Below are positions 28,101 through 35,022 of a stretch of 64,000 bases of DNA, piece after piece (position 1 is the first letter of the stretch; every line of letters starts with the position of its first letter). The notes under the pieces were generated by a model. That model had not been told where the DNA came from, ran no database searches, and saw nothing but the letters and a program-made list of their open reading frames with translations. This DNA is from Nocardia australiensis (GTDB lineage: Bacteria > Actinomycetota > Actinomycetes > Mycobacteriales > Mycobacteriaceae): positions 186,001 to 250,000 of the forward strand of contig NZ_JAJFZM010000003.1 of assembly GCF_020733705.1 (NCBI RefSeq), in the 5' to 3' direction. Made by a program: the position numbers and the translations under genes.

Positions 28101-28328
28101 CACATAGCCGGTGAGCAAATGTCCGTAATGTGGCAGACCATTGGCAAAGGGAGGGCCGTCATAGACGACGAACTCCTCACTACCCGAACGGTTTTCGATA
28201 CTGGCCCGGAAGGTGTCGTCGGCCGACCAGGCCGCGAGCACCCGTTGCTCCAGCTCAGGGAAGGATGTGCCCCCGCCCGCGCCGAGGTCGACGCGTGGGT
28301 ATGCGCTGTTGGAAGTATCGTCCGCCAT
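25197..28328 (-). CDS. ileS: Isoleucyl-tRNA synthetase
   Basis: A 1043-aa class I synthetase charging tRNA-Ile, the long eukaryote-like form usual in actinobacteria. The HIGH signature appears as PHYGH in FANGLPHYGHLLTGY, and KMSKS as LKMSKSKGN. An editing (CP1) domain is present between them (TTTPWTLPSN, SDSGTGIVHLAP-like stretch). ATG 28328 follows AGGAG with an 11-nt spacer; the in-frame ATG at 28382 lies inside the T-box leader and is unlikely. Last gene of the division-cluster strand, with its own promoter, T-box and terminator. Confidence 0.96.
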   Translation of the reverse strand: MADDTSNSAYPRVDLGAGGGTSFPELEQRVLAAWSADDTFRASIENRSGSEEFVVYDGPPFANGLPHYGHLLTGYVKDLVPRFQTMRGKRVDRRFGWDCHGLPAEIEVEKQLGITDKSQIDAMGLAEFNAACKSSVLRYTGEWRDYVTRQARWVDFENDYKTLDLDFMESVMWAFKSLHEKGLIYQGFRVLPYSWYEQTPLSNQETRLDDAYKMRQDPAVTVDMVLRVPAEHPFHELDGANVLIWTTTPWTLPSNLAIAVHPDVRYVHLRAADGKRYVLAAERVSHYSREFGEEPEVLAEYDGAALADLAYQPPFDFFVGHPRAHRVLTADYVTTDSGTGIVHLAPAFGEEDMDVATANGIEIVHPLDAGGKFTSMVPPYEGLMVFDANPVIIKDLKAAGKLLRHETIEHSYPHSWRSGQPLIYMAVPSWFVAVTKFRDRMVELNKQISWVPEHMKDGQFGKWLEGARDWNISRNRYWGSPIPVWMSDDPAYPRVDVYGSLDQLENDFGVRPTDLHRPTIDELTRPNPDDPTGKSIMRRVPEVLDCWFESGSMPYAQVHYPFENNEWFDSHFPGDFIVEYNGQTKGWFYNLHVLSTALFDSPAFKNVVAHGIVLGDDGLKMSKSKGNYPDVNEVFDRDGSDAMRWFLMSSPILRGGNLIVTERGIREGVGHALRPLWNAWTFLQLYASQPGTWRTDSTNVLDRYILAKLAGTRDVMTEALEVYDIAGACDELRSFADALTNWYVRRSRSRFWSEERDAVDTLHTVLEVVTRLSAPLLPLISEVIWRGLTGGRSVHLTDWPSEGELPHDPELVSAMDEVRVVCSTVLSLRKAQNLRVRLPLAEATIAAPDAERLRPYTDIIADEVNVKAVDLTTDVAVHGRFELAVNARAAGPRLGKDVQTVIKAVKAGEWTEDPEGVVTAAGIKLLPEEYTQRLVAAEPESTAALPGNAGLVVLDSVVTEELEAEGWARDLIRDLQETRKSAGLDVSDRITVVLEVPEERAAWAQTHRDLIAGEILATELTFGAPGADAVEIVGGARVYIAKV

Positions 28329-28339
28329 CGCGGATACGT

Positions 28340-28580
28340 CTCCTCGTGCCGCCGCGCCGGTCAAGCGCGAATATGTCAGCACGGGGACGATGACGGCGCC
28401 GGTTGCGCCGATACCGCGGTACCACCCCGCTTGTCCGACAGCCGCGCGGTATGCGCAACCACCAGACCTCTCGTTGCGAGCTGTGACGGGCTCACCCGTT
28501 CGGTTCTACTGAGCGTGCCGAGTGTTCGCTCGGACCACTGTTCTTCCGAAGGCTCCCCGGTGATGGCCGGATCTACACCG
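28340..28580 (-). promoter_or_regulatory. T-box riboswitch, ultrashort stem I class, of ileS
   Basis: On the minus strand the T-box core GGTGGTACCGCG lies at 28415-28426. At 28557-28570 CCGG-CCATCA-CCGG forms a minimal hairpin whose loop holds ATC (28562-28564), the isoleucine specifier. This is the actinobacterial ileS class in which the specifier is in the terminal loop and tRNA binding frees the ribosome-binding site (translational control). The Shine-Dalgarno AGGAG is at 28340-28344. The sequester/antisequester pairing was not folded by program. Confidence 0.9.
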
Positions 28581-28582
28581 CT

Positions 28583-28612
28583 AATATGTTTGATTCTAAC
28601 CATTGTGGTCAA
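28583..28612 (-). promoter_or_regulatory. Probable promoter of the ileS T-box transcript
   Basis: TTGACC (28607-28612) and CATATT (28583-28588) are separated by 18 nt on the minus strand. A start near 28576 would place stem I at the very 5' end of the transcript, as expected for this class. Confidence 0.5.
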
Positions 28613-28634
28613 ACCACTTTGGGTGGCCCGATCC

Positions 28635-28835
28635 TCAGCGTTTGGCGTGTCGCCCCGGCGGGGGCGCGGAATCGATGTCCGGACTCCGCATGGACAGCGC
28701 ACTCACCAGCAGCCCGATGGCACCGAGCACACACACCACGATGCACCCCCACGCCCACACCACCGATCCGGTGGTCAGTGCGGCCATTAGCAGGGCAAAG
28801 CCGATCGCGGCAAGGACAAGTGTCAAGACGAGCAT
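28635..28835 (-). CDS. Small two-helix membrane protein
   Basis: A 66-aa protein with ATG 28835 behind AGGGGG. Two hydrophobic segments (about residues 1-22 and 26-48), then a short polar tail ending PPPGRHAKR. It lies between wag31 and the ileS promoter on the same strand. I do not recognise a family; size, codon use and ribosome-binding site support a real gene. Confidence 0.75.
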   Translation of the reverse strand: MLVLTLVLAAIGFALLMAALTTGSVVWAWGCIVVCVLGAIGLLVSALSMRSPDIDSAPPPGRHAKR

Positions 28836-28900
28836 GGTGACCCCCTAGGCATGCCAGGCGGCGGGACTTCAAAGGCTACTGCGTCGGCCTGAGAACGAGA

Positions 28901-29758
28901 CTACTTGCTGCCCTTGGCAAACGACGCCGGTGCGAGGTTATTGGCCGTATTGACATCGGCGAAAGCCTCGCCGCCGTCGACCGGGACAGCGGAGCCACGA
29001 TTCTCCAGCTCCTCGAGCTGCGACTCCAGGTACGACTTCAGCCGTACACGGTATTCCCGCTCGAAGGTCTTGAGCTGCTCGATCCGGCTCTCCAGCACAC
29101 TGCGCTGCTGGGTGATGGTCGCCATGATCTCGGTGTGCTTGCGCTCGGCGTCGGCCTGCAGTGCGTCGGCTTTTTCCTTCGCCTGCCGCAACTGGTTGTC
29201 CGACCGGGTCTGCGCGTCCGACAGCATCGCGTCCGACTTCTGACGGGCGTCGGCAATCATTGATTCGGAGCGAGTACGCGCATCTCCGACGAGTCGCTCG
29301 GAATTTGCCCGCGCGTTCGACAGCAGGCTTTCCGCCTCACCCTTGGCGTCGCTGGTAAGCCGATCCGCCATTTCCTGCGCCAGGCTCAGCACCTTGGCGG
29401 CCTGCAGATTCGCATCGGCGCTAGGGGCTTCCTTCGCGATGGGCGCGGCCACCGGCATCGGAGCGGGCGGCGGCGCCTGCTGCACCGGCGGCTTGATCGG
29501 TTCCGGCGGCGGCGCCTTCTGGACCGGCGCTTTTACCGTATTCGGGCCGACCGGACCGCGGTTCTTCTTGGCATCGGCCAGCTCGGTGTCCAGCTCGGCG
29601 ACCCGCTGGCGTAGGTCGGCGTTCTCCTCGATCAGCCGCGAGAGCTCCTGCTCCACGAGATCCAGGAATGCATCTACTTCGTCCTCGTTGTAGCCGCGCT
29701 TCCCGATCGGCGGTTTGCTGAACGCGACGTTGTGCACATCGGCTGGGGTCAGCGGCAT
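28901..29758 (-). CDS. wag31: DivIVA-family polar growth protein Wag31
   Basis: A 285-aa coiled-coil protein marking poles and septa and directing polar peptidoglycan synthesis. The N-terminal DivIVA domain is clear (LTPADVHNVAFSKPPIGKRG, then DEVDAFLDLVEQEL). A Pro/Ala-rich linker (about residues 80-125) follows, then a long heptad-type coiled coil of Ala/Arg/Asp/Ser repeats up to about residue 255. Position after sepF and yggT is the same as in mycobacteria. Regulation by serine/threonine kinase phosphorylation is known in M. tuberculosis; I cannot see it here. Confidence 0.95.
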   Translation of the reverse strand: MPLTPADVHNVAFSKPPIGKRGYNEDEVDAFLDLVEQELSRLIEENADLRQRVAELDTELADAKKNRGPVGPNTVKAPVQKAPPPEPIKPPVQQAPPPAPMPVAAPIAKEAPSADANLQAAKVLSLAQEMADRLTSDAKGEAESLLSNARANSERLVGDARTRSESMIADARQKSDAMLSDAQTRSDNQLRQAKEKADALQADAERKHTEIMATITQQRSVLESRIEQLKTFEREYRVRLKSYLESQLEELENRGSAVPVDGGEAFADVNTANNLAPASFAKGSK

Positions 29759-29827
29759 GGAAGGATCCCTTCACGCGTCTTTTGGAGATCTAGCAGATCT
29801 AGCAAGCTATCTTCTCGGTTCATTCTG

Positions 29828-30130
29828 TCACACCGGAGCTACCGGTTGCCCGAGCCTGCCCACGATCGACATCAGTATGAAGACGATGAATAGCAGGACC
29901 ATAATCGACAGGTCGAGTCGAATTCCTCCCAGTGACACCGGTGGTATCAACCGCCTCAGGAGTTTCACCGGAGGGTCTGTGATCGTGAAGATCACCTCGA
30001 GGATGACTACGACGAAGCCGCTCGGGCGCCAGTCGCGAGCAAAGCTACGGATGAACTCGACGATCACCCGACTGATCAGCAACAGCCAGAAGATGAACAG
30101 TACGAAGTACAGCACCGCGAACAAGGCCAC
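29828..30130 (-). CDS. YggT-family membrane protein
   Basis: 100 aa if started at GTG 30130, close to the 96 aa of M. tuberculosis Rv2146c; the frame is open to 30175. Two hydrophobic regions flank the conserved IRSFARDWRPSG and ITDPPVKLLRRLIPP motifs. YggT proteins sit in the membrane and are regularly encoded between sepF and divIVA. Their role in cell division or osmotic tolerance is not settled. Confidence 0.85.
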   Translation of the reverse strand: MALFAVLYFVLFIFWLLLISRVIVEFIRSFARDWRPSGFVVVILEVIFTITDPPVKLLRRLIPPVSLGGIRLDLSIMVLLFIVFILMSIVGRLGQPVAPV

Positions 30131-30219
30131 GACGTCACTCTGCCCGAAAATTCGCGTCGCGCAAAATGACCACACCGCCCCATGCGCATTCTGTCTGTAA
30201 GTCCCCCCGAATCACACTG

Positions 30220-31011
30220 CTATTTCTGGTTGTAGAAGCCGGTTTCGGCGATCCTGCGCCGCTCCTCGGCAGATACGTCCACGTCGGCCGGTGAGAGCAG
30301 GAACACTTTGGTAGCGACCTTGTCAAATGAGCCACGCAGCGCGAAGGCCAGGCCTGCGGCGAAGTCGACCAGCCGCTTGGCATCGGCATTGCTGAGATCA
30401 ACCAGATCCATGATCACCGGGTTTCCCTCACGGAAACGCTCACCGATGATGCGGGCCTCGCTGTAGTCGCGCGGGCGCAACGTGGTGATCTTGGACAAGG
30501 GACCTCCGTCCTCGAAGATCCCTGGCCGCCGCGCAGGGGCGGGCTCGGGGCGCACGCGCTCCTCCAGCCGCCGCTCTTCGGCGTCGGGATCGACGGCGAG
30601 CGCACCCCTGGTGGCACCCCGCATCATCGGCGCGCTGCCACCCGCACGGAATCGGCCCGCAGTCGGCGCGGCCTCGATCCGGGTGGGGCGACGCGGTGCC
30701 TCGTAGCGGTCCTCGCCATAGCTTTCGTCGGCGTAGTCATCGCGGCGCGTCACGGGGTAACCAGCCTTGTACGGCGACTTGTAGGCCGGTTCTGGGTAAT
30801 CGGATTCGTCTTCGAAACGATCGGTTCCATACCGGTCGTCGGAATAGCGGTCGGCACCATATCCGGCGCGCTCGGGGTAATCTCGGGGCCGCGACCGACG
30901 AGGAGCTCGCTCGTCCACACTCCGGGGAGCATGTTCGGCGACGTAGTCGTCTTCGTAATCCTCGAGCGGAACCATGCCGAAGTACGCCTTGAACTTGTGC
31001 AGCGTGCTCAT
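30220..31011 (-). CDS. sepF: Cell division protein SepF
   Basis: A 263-aa FtsZ-membrane anchor, which matters because ftsA is absent. The N-terminal MSTLHKFKAYFGMVP is the amphipathic membrane-binding helix. A long Asp/Arg/Tyr-rich linker follows (residues 15-165), then the SepF core (about 172-255) with TTLRPRDYSEARIIGERFRE and NPVIMDLVDLSNADAKRLVDF. The ATG is preceded by GAGGAG and overlaps the stop of a 26-codon mini-ORF (31008-31088), so initiation may be coupled to translation of that peptide. Confidence 0.95.
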   Translation of the reverse strand: MSTLHKFKAYFGMVPLEDYEDDYVAEHAPRSVDERAPRRSRPRDYPERAGYGADRYSDDRYGTDRFEDESDYPEPAYKSPYKAGYPVTRRDDYADESYGEDRYEAPRRPTRIEAAPTAGRFRAGGSAPMMRGATRGALAVDPDAEERRLEERVRPEPAPARRPGIFEDGGPLSKITTLRPRDYSEARIIGERFREGNPVIMDLVDLSNADAKRLVDFAAGLAFALRGSFDKVATKVFLLSPADVDVSAEERRRIAETGFYNQK

Positions 31012-31088
31012 GACCGCTCCTCGCTGTCGCTCGGCTTCGGCATGACCACGTTGGCTGCGTTGCTGACTCGCTCGCTGCGCTCGCTCAT
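31008..31088 (-). CDS. Mini-ORF A, 26 aa, overlapping sepF start
   Basis: ATG 31088 is preceded by AAGGAAGG at good spacing. The peptide begins MSERSERVSNAAN and ends SDSEERS; its TGA overlaps the sepF ATG (ATGA), and the sepF ribosome-binding site lies within its last codons. It is clearly related to the mini-ORF before yggS (31955-32038): both begin MSERSER, then share Ala-Ala, a Val-x-Pro-x-Pro stretch and a Ser-Glu near the end. It could be a coupling leader peptide or simply a dispersed DNA repeat that happens to be open. Confidence 0.55.
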   Translation of the reverse strand: MSERSERVSNAANVVMPKPSDSEERS

Positions 31089-31196
31089 TCTGGTCGACCT
31101 TCCTTCGGCCCCGGTGGCGGCCCGGGTGTTGAAGTCTTGCTCAGCCCTCTTCTGTCCCAAGCATATGTTTCAAATGTGACTGATGAGGTTTCTTTG

Positions 31197-31958
31197 CTAC
31201 GCCGAGGTTATCGGTCGAGCGCCCATCAAGGCGGTACCGACACGCACACAGGTGGAACCGTGTTCGATTGCCGATTCCAGATCTCCGGACATTCCGGCGG
31301 AAAGTTCTAGCGCGCCAGGGTGGTCGGCGAGCAAACGAGCGTGTAGGCCCGCGAAGCGGGCGAAAGCCACGGCGGGGTTGACGCCGAGCGGCGGAATCGC
31401 CATCAGCCCAGCAAGCCGCAGTCCCGGCGCGGCGGCTACCCGATCGGCCAGCGCCGCAAGCTCTTCCGGCGCGACCCCGCCACGGCCAGGATCCTCGTCC
31501 AGGCTGATCTGGACCAGCACCCGCACCGGGTCGATCCGCTCCCCCGCGTCCAGCGCGGCGCGCGACGCGCCGTCAAGAGCCATTGCCAATCGTTCGCTGT
31601 CCACCGAATGCACGGCATGGGCCCAGCGGGCGACGATTCGTGCCTTGTTGCGCTGCAGCCGGCCGATCATGTGCCAGCGCACATTTGACAGCTCGCTCAG
31701 GTCGGCGACCTTCGCGGTGGCCTCCTGCTCTCTCGACTCGCCGAATTCCTGGCAACCCAGCCGGTGCAGGATGGCGATATCCGAGGCCGGAAAGAACTTC
31801 GTCACAGGCAACAGTCGTACCGACGCCGGATCACGCCCCGCGCTATGACAGGCAGCGCCGATTCGCTTGTTCAGCTCGGCCAGATTCGCCGCCAGCTCGG
31901 CGGTGCGGCCGTCGACCGCCTCTGCCGCAACGGTTTCCGATTCGATGTGGCCGCTCAT
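31197..31958 (-). CDS. yggS: PLP homeostasis protein, YggS/PROSC family
   Basis: A 253-aa single-domain alanine-racemase-fold protein binding pyridoxal phosphate. LLPVTKFFPASDI contains the PLP lysine, Lys54; FGESREQEA and WHMIGRLQRNK are further family motifs. The ATG overlaps the stop of mini-ORF B. Downstream, 185 bp separate it from sepF; that gap holds mini-ORF A and nothing else I can name. Confidence 0.93.
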   Translation of the reverse strand: MSGHIESETVAAEAVDGRTAELAANLAELNKRIGAACHSAGRDPASVRLLPVTKFFPASDIAILHRLGCQEFGESREQEATAKVADLSELSNVRWHMIGRLQRNKARIVARWAHAVHSVDSERLAMALDGASRAALDAGERIDPVRVLVQISLDEDPGRGGVAPEELAALADRVAAAPGLRLAGLMAIPPLGVNPAVAFARFAGLHARLLADHPGALELSAGMSGDLESAIEHGSTCVRVGTALMGARPITSA

Positions 31959-32038
31959 GCCTCCACCTCGCTAACGATCGGCTCCGGCACGACCAAATGG
32001 TCGGCTGCGCCCAACGTTCGCTCGCTACGCTCGCTCAT
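31955..32038 (-). CDS. Mini-ORF B, 27 aa, bridging pgeF and yggS
   Basis: The ATG overlaps the pgeF stop (ATGA at 32035-32038) and the TGA overlaps the yggS ATG (31955-31958), so the mini-ORF exactly spans the junction. The peptide starts MSERSERTLGAADH and ends IVSEVEA. The yggS ribosome-binding site (GAGGTGGAGG) forms its last codons. Related to mini-ORF A before sepF. Confidence 0.55.
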   Translation of the reverse strand: MSERSERTLGAADHLVVPEPIVSEVEA

Positions 32039-32763
32039 GCACCCGCCTGGATCCAGATCACGCTGGCCAGTCTGCCGGTCGGTGCACCACGGCGGTGGCT
32101 GAACAGAGTGCGATCCTCGATGGTGCAGCGCGGATCGACGGCGACCGCGGCGACACCGGCTTCGGTGAGCTGCCTGCGGATTCCGGCGCGAAGGTCCAAC
32201 GCCGGGGTGCCGCGCACGGTGGTGGTCGCGCTGCCGGGCAGGTGCGCCTCGACATCGGTGCGCATCGCGGCGGGCACCTCGTATTGGCGTCCGGACGCCG
32301 CCGGGCCGAGGAAGGCCCCGATGCGTTCCGGACACGCGCCGAGGGAGATCATCGCATCCAGCACCCGCGGCACAATGCCGATGCGCGCCCCGATCCGCCC
32401 GGCGTGCACGGCCGCGATCACGCCGGCCTCATCGTCGGACAGCAGTATCGGGACGCAGTCGGCGGTCAAAACCACCAGCGCGAGACCGGGCTCGGTCGTC
32501 ACCAGCGCATCGGTAGCGGGCACCGGCTCGGCCCTCGGTCCGTCGACGATTTCGACATTTCTACCGTGGATCTGTTCCATCCACACCATGCGATCGGGCG
32601 TCAAGCCGATCCCCTCGGCCAGCCGATCGCGGTTACGCCGCACCGTAGCCGGGTCGTCCCCCACGTGATCCCCGAGATTGAACGAGTCGTAGGGCGGCGC
32701 CGAGAATCCCCCCGCCCTGGTCGTGGTCACCCGTCGAACAGTCAGCGTCGGCGCAGTCGTCAT
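32035..32763 (-). CDS. pgeF: Peptidoglycan editing factor PgeF (YfiH/YlmD, laccase-domain)
   Basis: A 242-aa CNF1/YfiH-like protein. Conserved metal-site regions include LVVLTADCVPILLSD and VIAAVHAGRIGARIG (Cys and His ligands), with a late ALDLRAGIRRQL. Members were annotated as polyphenol oxidases; work on E. coli YfiH points to removal of wrongly incorporated residues from peptidoglycan precursors. Location directly after ftsZ is conserved in actinobacteria and fits that role. Confidence 0.9.
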   Translation of the reverse strand: MTTAPTLTVRRVTTTRAGGFSAPPYDSFNLGDHVGDDPATVRRNRDRLAEGIGLTPDRMVWMEQIHGRNVEIVDGPRAEPVPATDALVTTEPGLALVVLTADCVPILLSDDEAGVIAAVHAGRIGARIGIVPRVLDAMISLGACPERIGAFLGPAASGRQYEVPAAMRTDVEAHLPGSATTTVRGTPALDLRAGIRRQLTEAGVAAVAVDPRCTIEDRTLFSHRRGAPTGRLASVIWIQAGA

Positions 32764-32816
32764 GGCACCAGCCTAATGGCGGATGCCCGACCGCCCCGAA
32801 ACCGGAACGACCGAAT

Positions 32817-34055
32817 TTACCTACGCATGAACGATGGCACGTCGACGTCGTCATCGTCATCGCCCGAGTCGGGCGGTTCGATATGGGTGCGCGGGTTGTG
32901 CGTGACCGTCGGCTCGGCGAGGGTACGGGCCCGCTCACTGTCGCGGTAACTGGGCACGGCACCGCGAGTCGACGCGGGTTGGGTTGCGGGAGCTGCGGTT
33001 TCGGTGCGCGACGACGCCGCGATCTCACTGGCGCTGCGCTGGCCGATCTCACCCGCGCGGGCCGAACCGATGGTGCCCCGGGCCGTTTCGAACGTGCGCC
33101 GCGCCGGGCCACCGCCGTCGAACCCGGCCGCGATCACCGTGACGCGCACCTCATCGCCGAGTGAATCGTCGATCACCGTGCCGAAGATGATGTTCGCCTC
33201 GATATGCGCGGCCTCCTGTACGAGCGACGCCGCCTCGTTGATCTCGAATAGGCCGAGGTCCGAACCGCCCGCGATCGACAGCAGCACGCCGTGCGCGCCA
33301 TCCATGGATGCCTCGAGCAGCGGCGAATTGATCGCCGACTCTGCGGCTTTCACCGAACGCCCCTCACCGCGCGCCGAGCCGATACCCATCAGCGCGCTGC
33401 CCGCGCCGGACATCACGCTCTTGACATCGGCGAAGTCGACGTTGATCAGGCCCGGCGTGGTGATCAGATCGGTAATGCCCTGGACACCGTTGAGGAGCAC
33501 TTCGTCCGCGGAACGGAACGCGTCCATCAGGCTCACCGCGGCGTCGCCGAGTTGAAGCAACCGGTCGTTCGGAATGACGATCAGCGTGTCGCAGGACTCG
33601 CGAAGCTGGTTGATACCCACCTCGGCCTGATTGCCACGCCGCTTGCCCTCGAACGAAAACGGCCGGGTGACAACGCCGATGGTCAGCGCGCCGAGCTTGC
33701 GAGCGATACTGGCGACGACGGGTGCGCCACCGGTTCCGGTGCCGCCACCCTCGCCCGCGGTGACGAAGACCATGTCGGCGCCCTTGAGCACCTCTTCGAT
33801 CTCGTCCTTGTGATCCTCGGCCGCCTTGCGGCCGACCTCCGGGTCGGCACCGGCACCGAGTCCGCGAGTGAGCTCGCGACCGACGTCGAGTTTGACGTCG
33901 GCGTCACTCATCAGCAGAGCTTGCGCGTCAGTGTTGACCGCGATGAACTCGACTCCCTTGAGTCCCTGTTCGATCATCCGGTTGACGGCATTCACACCGC
34001 CGCCGCCGATACCGACGACCTTGATCACGGCAAGGTAGTTGTGCGGGGGCGTCAT
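32817..34055 (-). CDS. ftsZ: Cell division GTPase FtsZ
   Basis: A 412-aa tubulin homologue forming the Z ring. The GTP-binding GGGTGTG loop is at residues 103-109, and the T7 loop with the catalytic Asp is in INVDFADVKSVM. A disordered linker (about 320-390) precedes the C-terminal DVDVPSFMRR, the conserved peptide that contacts SepF and FtsW. ATG 34055 follows AAGGAAGG. Unlike most junctions here, ftsZ is separated from ftsQ by 298 bp that can hold its own promoter. Confidence 0.97.
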   Translation of the reverse strand: MTPPHNYLAVIKVVGIGGGGVNAVNRMIEQGLKGVEFIAVNTDAQALLMSDADVKLDVGRELTRGLGAGADPEVGRKAAEDHKDEIEEVLKGADMVFVTAGEGGGTGTGGAPVVASIARKLGALTIGVVTRPFSFEGKRRGNQAEVGINQLRESCDTLIVIPNDRLLQLGDAAVSLMDAFRSADEVLLNGVQGITDLITTPGLINVDFADVKSVMSGAGSALMGIGSARGEGRSVKAAESAINSPLLEASMDGAHGVLLSIAGGSDLGLFEINEAASLVQEAAHIEANIIFGTVIDDSLGDEVRVTVIAAGFDGGGPARRTFETARGTIGSARAGEIGQRSASEIAASSRTETAAPATQPASTRGAVPSYRDSERARTLAEPTVTHNPRTHIEPPDSGDDDDDVDVPSFMRR

Positions 34056-34121
34056 GGGCTCTCGCCTTCCTTCGATCTAAAGCCTGTCGTTTTCGGAAAT
34101 CTCGACACTCGGCCGGGAGCA

Positions 34122-34146
34122 AACCCTAAACCTCAACCATAGGGTT
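34122..34146. promoter_or_regulatory. Dyad AACCCTA-N11-TAGGGTT upstream of ftsZ
   Basis: A perfect 7-bp inverted repeat 67-91 nt before the ftsZ ATG, inside the 298-bp ftsQ-ftsZ gap. A consensus TTGACA lies just upstream on the minus strand (34154-34159), but the nearest -10-like TATGGT (34136-34141, within the dyad) is only 12 nt away, so the promoter assignment is uncertain. Nothing else is visible in the gap. Confidence 0.4.
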
Positions 34147-34353
34147 GGCGTTCTGTCAAGTATCCGACTGCTGCGGAACGCTATTCGCCGCCGCCACGAT
34201 CCGCGCGCAGGCGCGCCGAGACGAGTGATGAGAATCTTGTGTGATCCTTCTCGTCCCGCCGCGCGACACGTCGTATCGTGAACGGTTGCCCGCCGTCGCC
34301 ACGTCTCGATGACGCTAGACCACCGAAAATTCCCTGGGCACAATGGGTATCGT

Positions 34354-35016
34354 TCACTTTACCGTGACGAGATTCGGACTCGAAACATCGAAGACCGTTC
34401 CCTCCCTGGTCAGTAGCGGCAAAACCACCGATGACTTGCGCTCGGCGTCGTCCACCCCACCCCACGTTACCGTCCGCCCATCGCGCAGATTCAGGGAAAT
34501 ATCCGAAATCGACCGCGCGGCAATCTCGCCCACCTGAATGCTCAGCGCCTGCGGCAACACCGCGAGCACTGACACCGCGGCCTTGGTAACCGGATCGTTC
34601 CCATCCGGATGGCCGGTAATCAGTTTGGGCACCCCGGCAGGCGCGGGCTCTATCGCGAACTCGACACTGTCCGCGTCCAGCAAATGCGCGCCCTGCGGAC
34701 TGTCGTAGAACACGATCGGAGTGCGCTCCACCACGGTCAGCTTGACGGTCCAGGGATACACCCGCTGCACGCGAACCGTGCGCACCTTCGGGATAGCGGC
34801 CACCCGTCGCGCGACGGAGTCGGTATCGATACGTAACATAGGGCGACCCAAGGGAATCGCCGCCTGGTCGCGCACCTGCTGCTCGGAAACCTCGACCAAC
34901 CCATCGATGCGGACGGTGCGCACCGATAGCACCGGGGTAAACCAGGCAAGCACACCGAGGACGGCGACCAGGCACACGCCGATCAGCCCCCACATCCTGA
35001 TCCGTCGCCACGGCAT
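34354..35016 (-). CDS. ftsQ: Cell division protein FtsQ
   Basis: A 220-aa bitopic divisome protein: short cytoplasmic N-terminus, one transmembrane helix (about residues 8-27), a POTRA domain beginning at LSVRTVRIDGLVEVSEQQV, and a beta domain ending VSSPNLVTVK. Shorter at the N-terminus than mycobacterial FtsQ (314 aa). It starts 6 nt after murC. It links FtsL/FtsB to the septal synthases. Confidence 0.92.
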   Translation of the reverse strand: MPWRRIRMWGLIGVCLVAVLGVLAWFTPVLSVRTVRIDGLVEVSEQQVRDQAAIPLGRPMLRIDTDSVARRVAAIPKVRTVRVQRVYPWTVKLTVVERTPIVFYDSPQGAHLLDADSVEFAIEPAPAGVPKLITGHPDGNDPVTKAAVSVLAVLPQALSIQVGEIAARSISDISLNLRDGRTVTWGGVDDAERKSSVVLPLLTREGTVFDVSSPNLVTVK

Positions 35017-35022
35017 CGCGGA

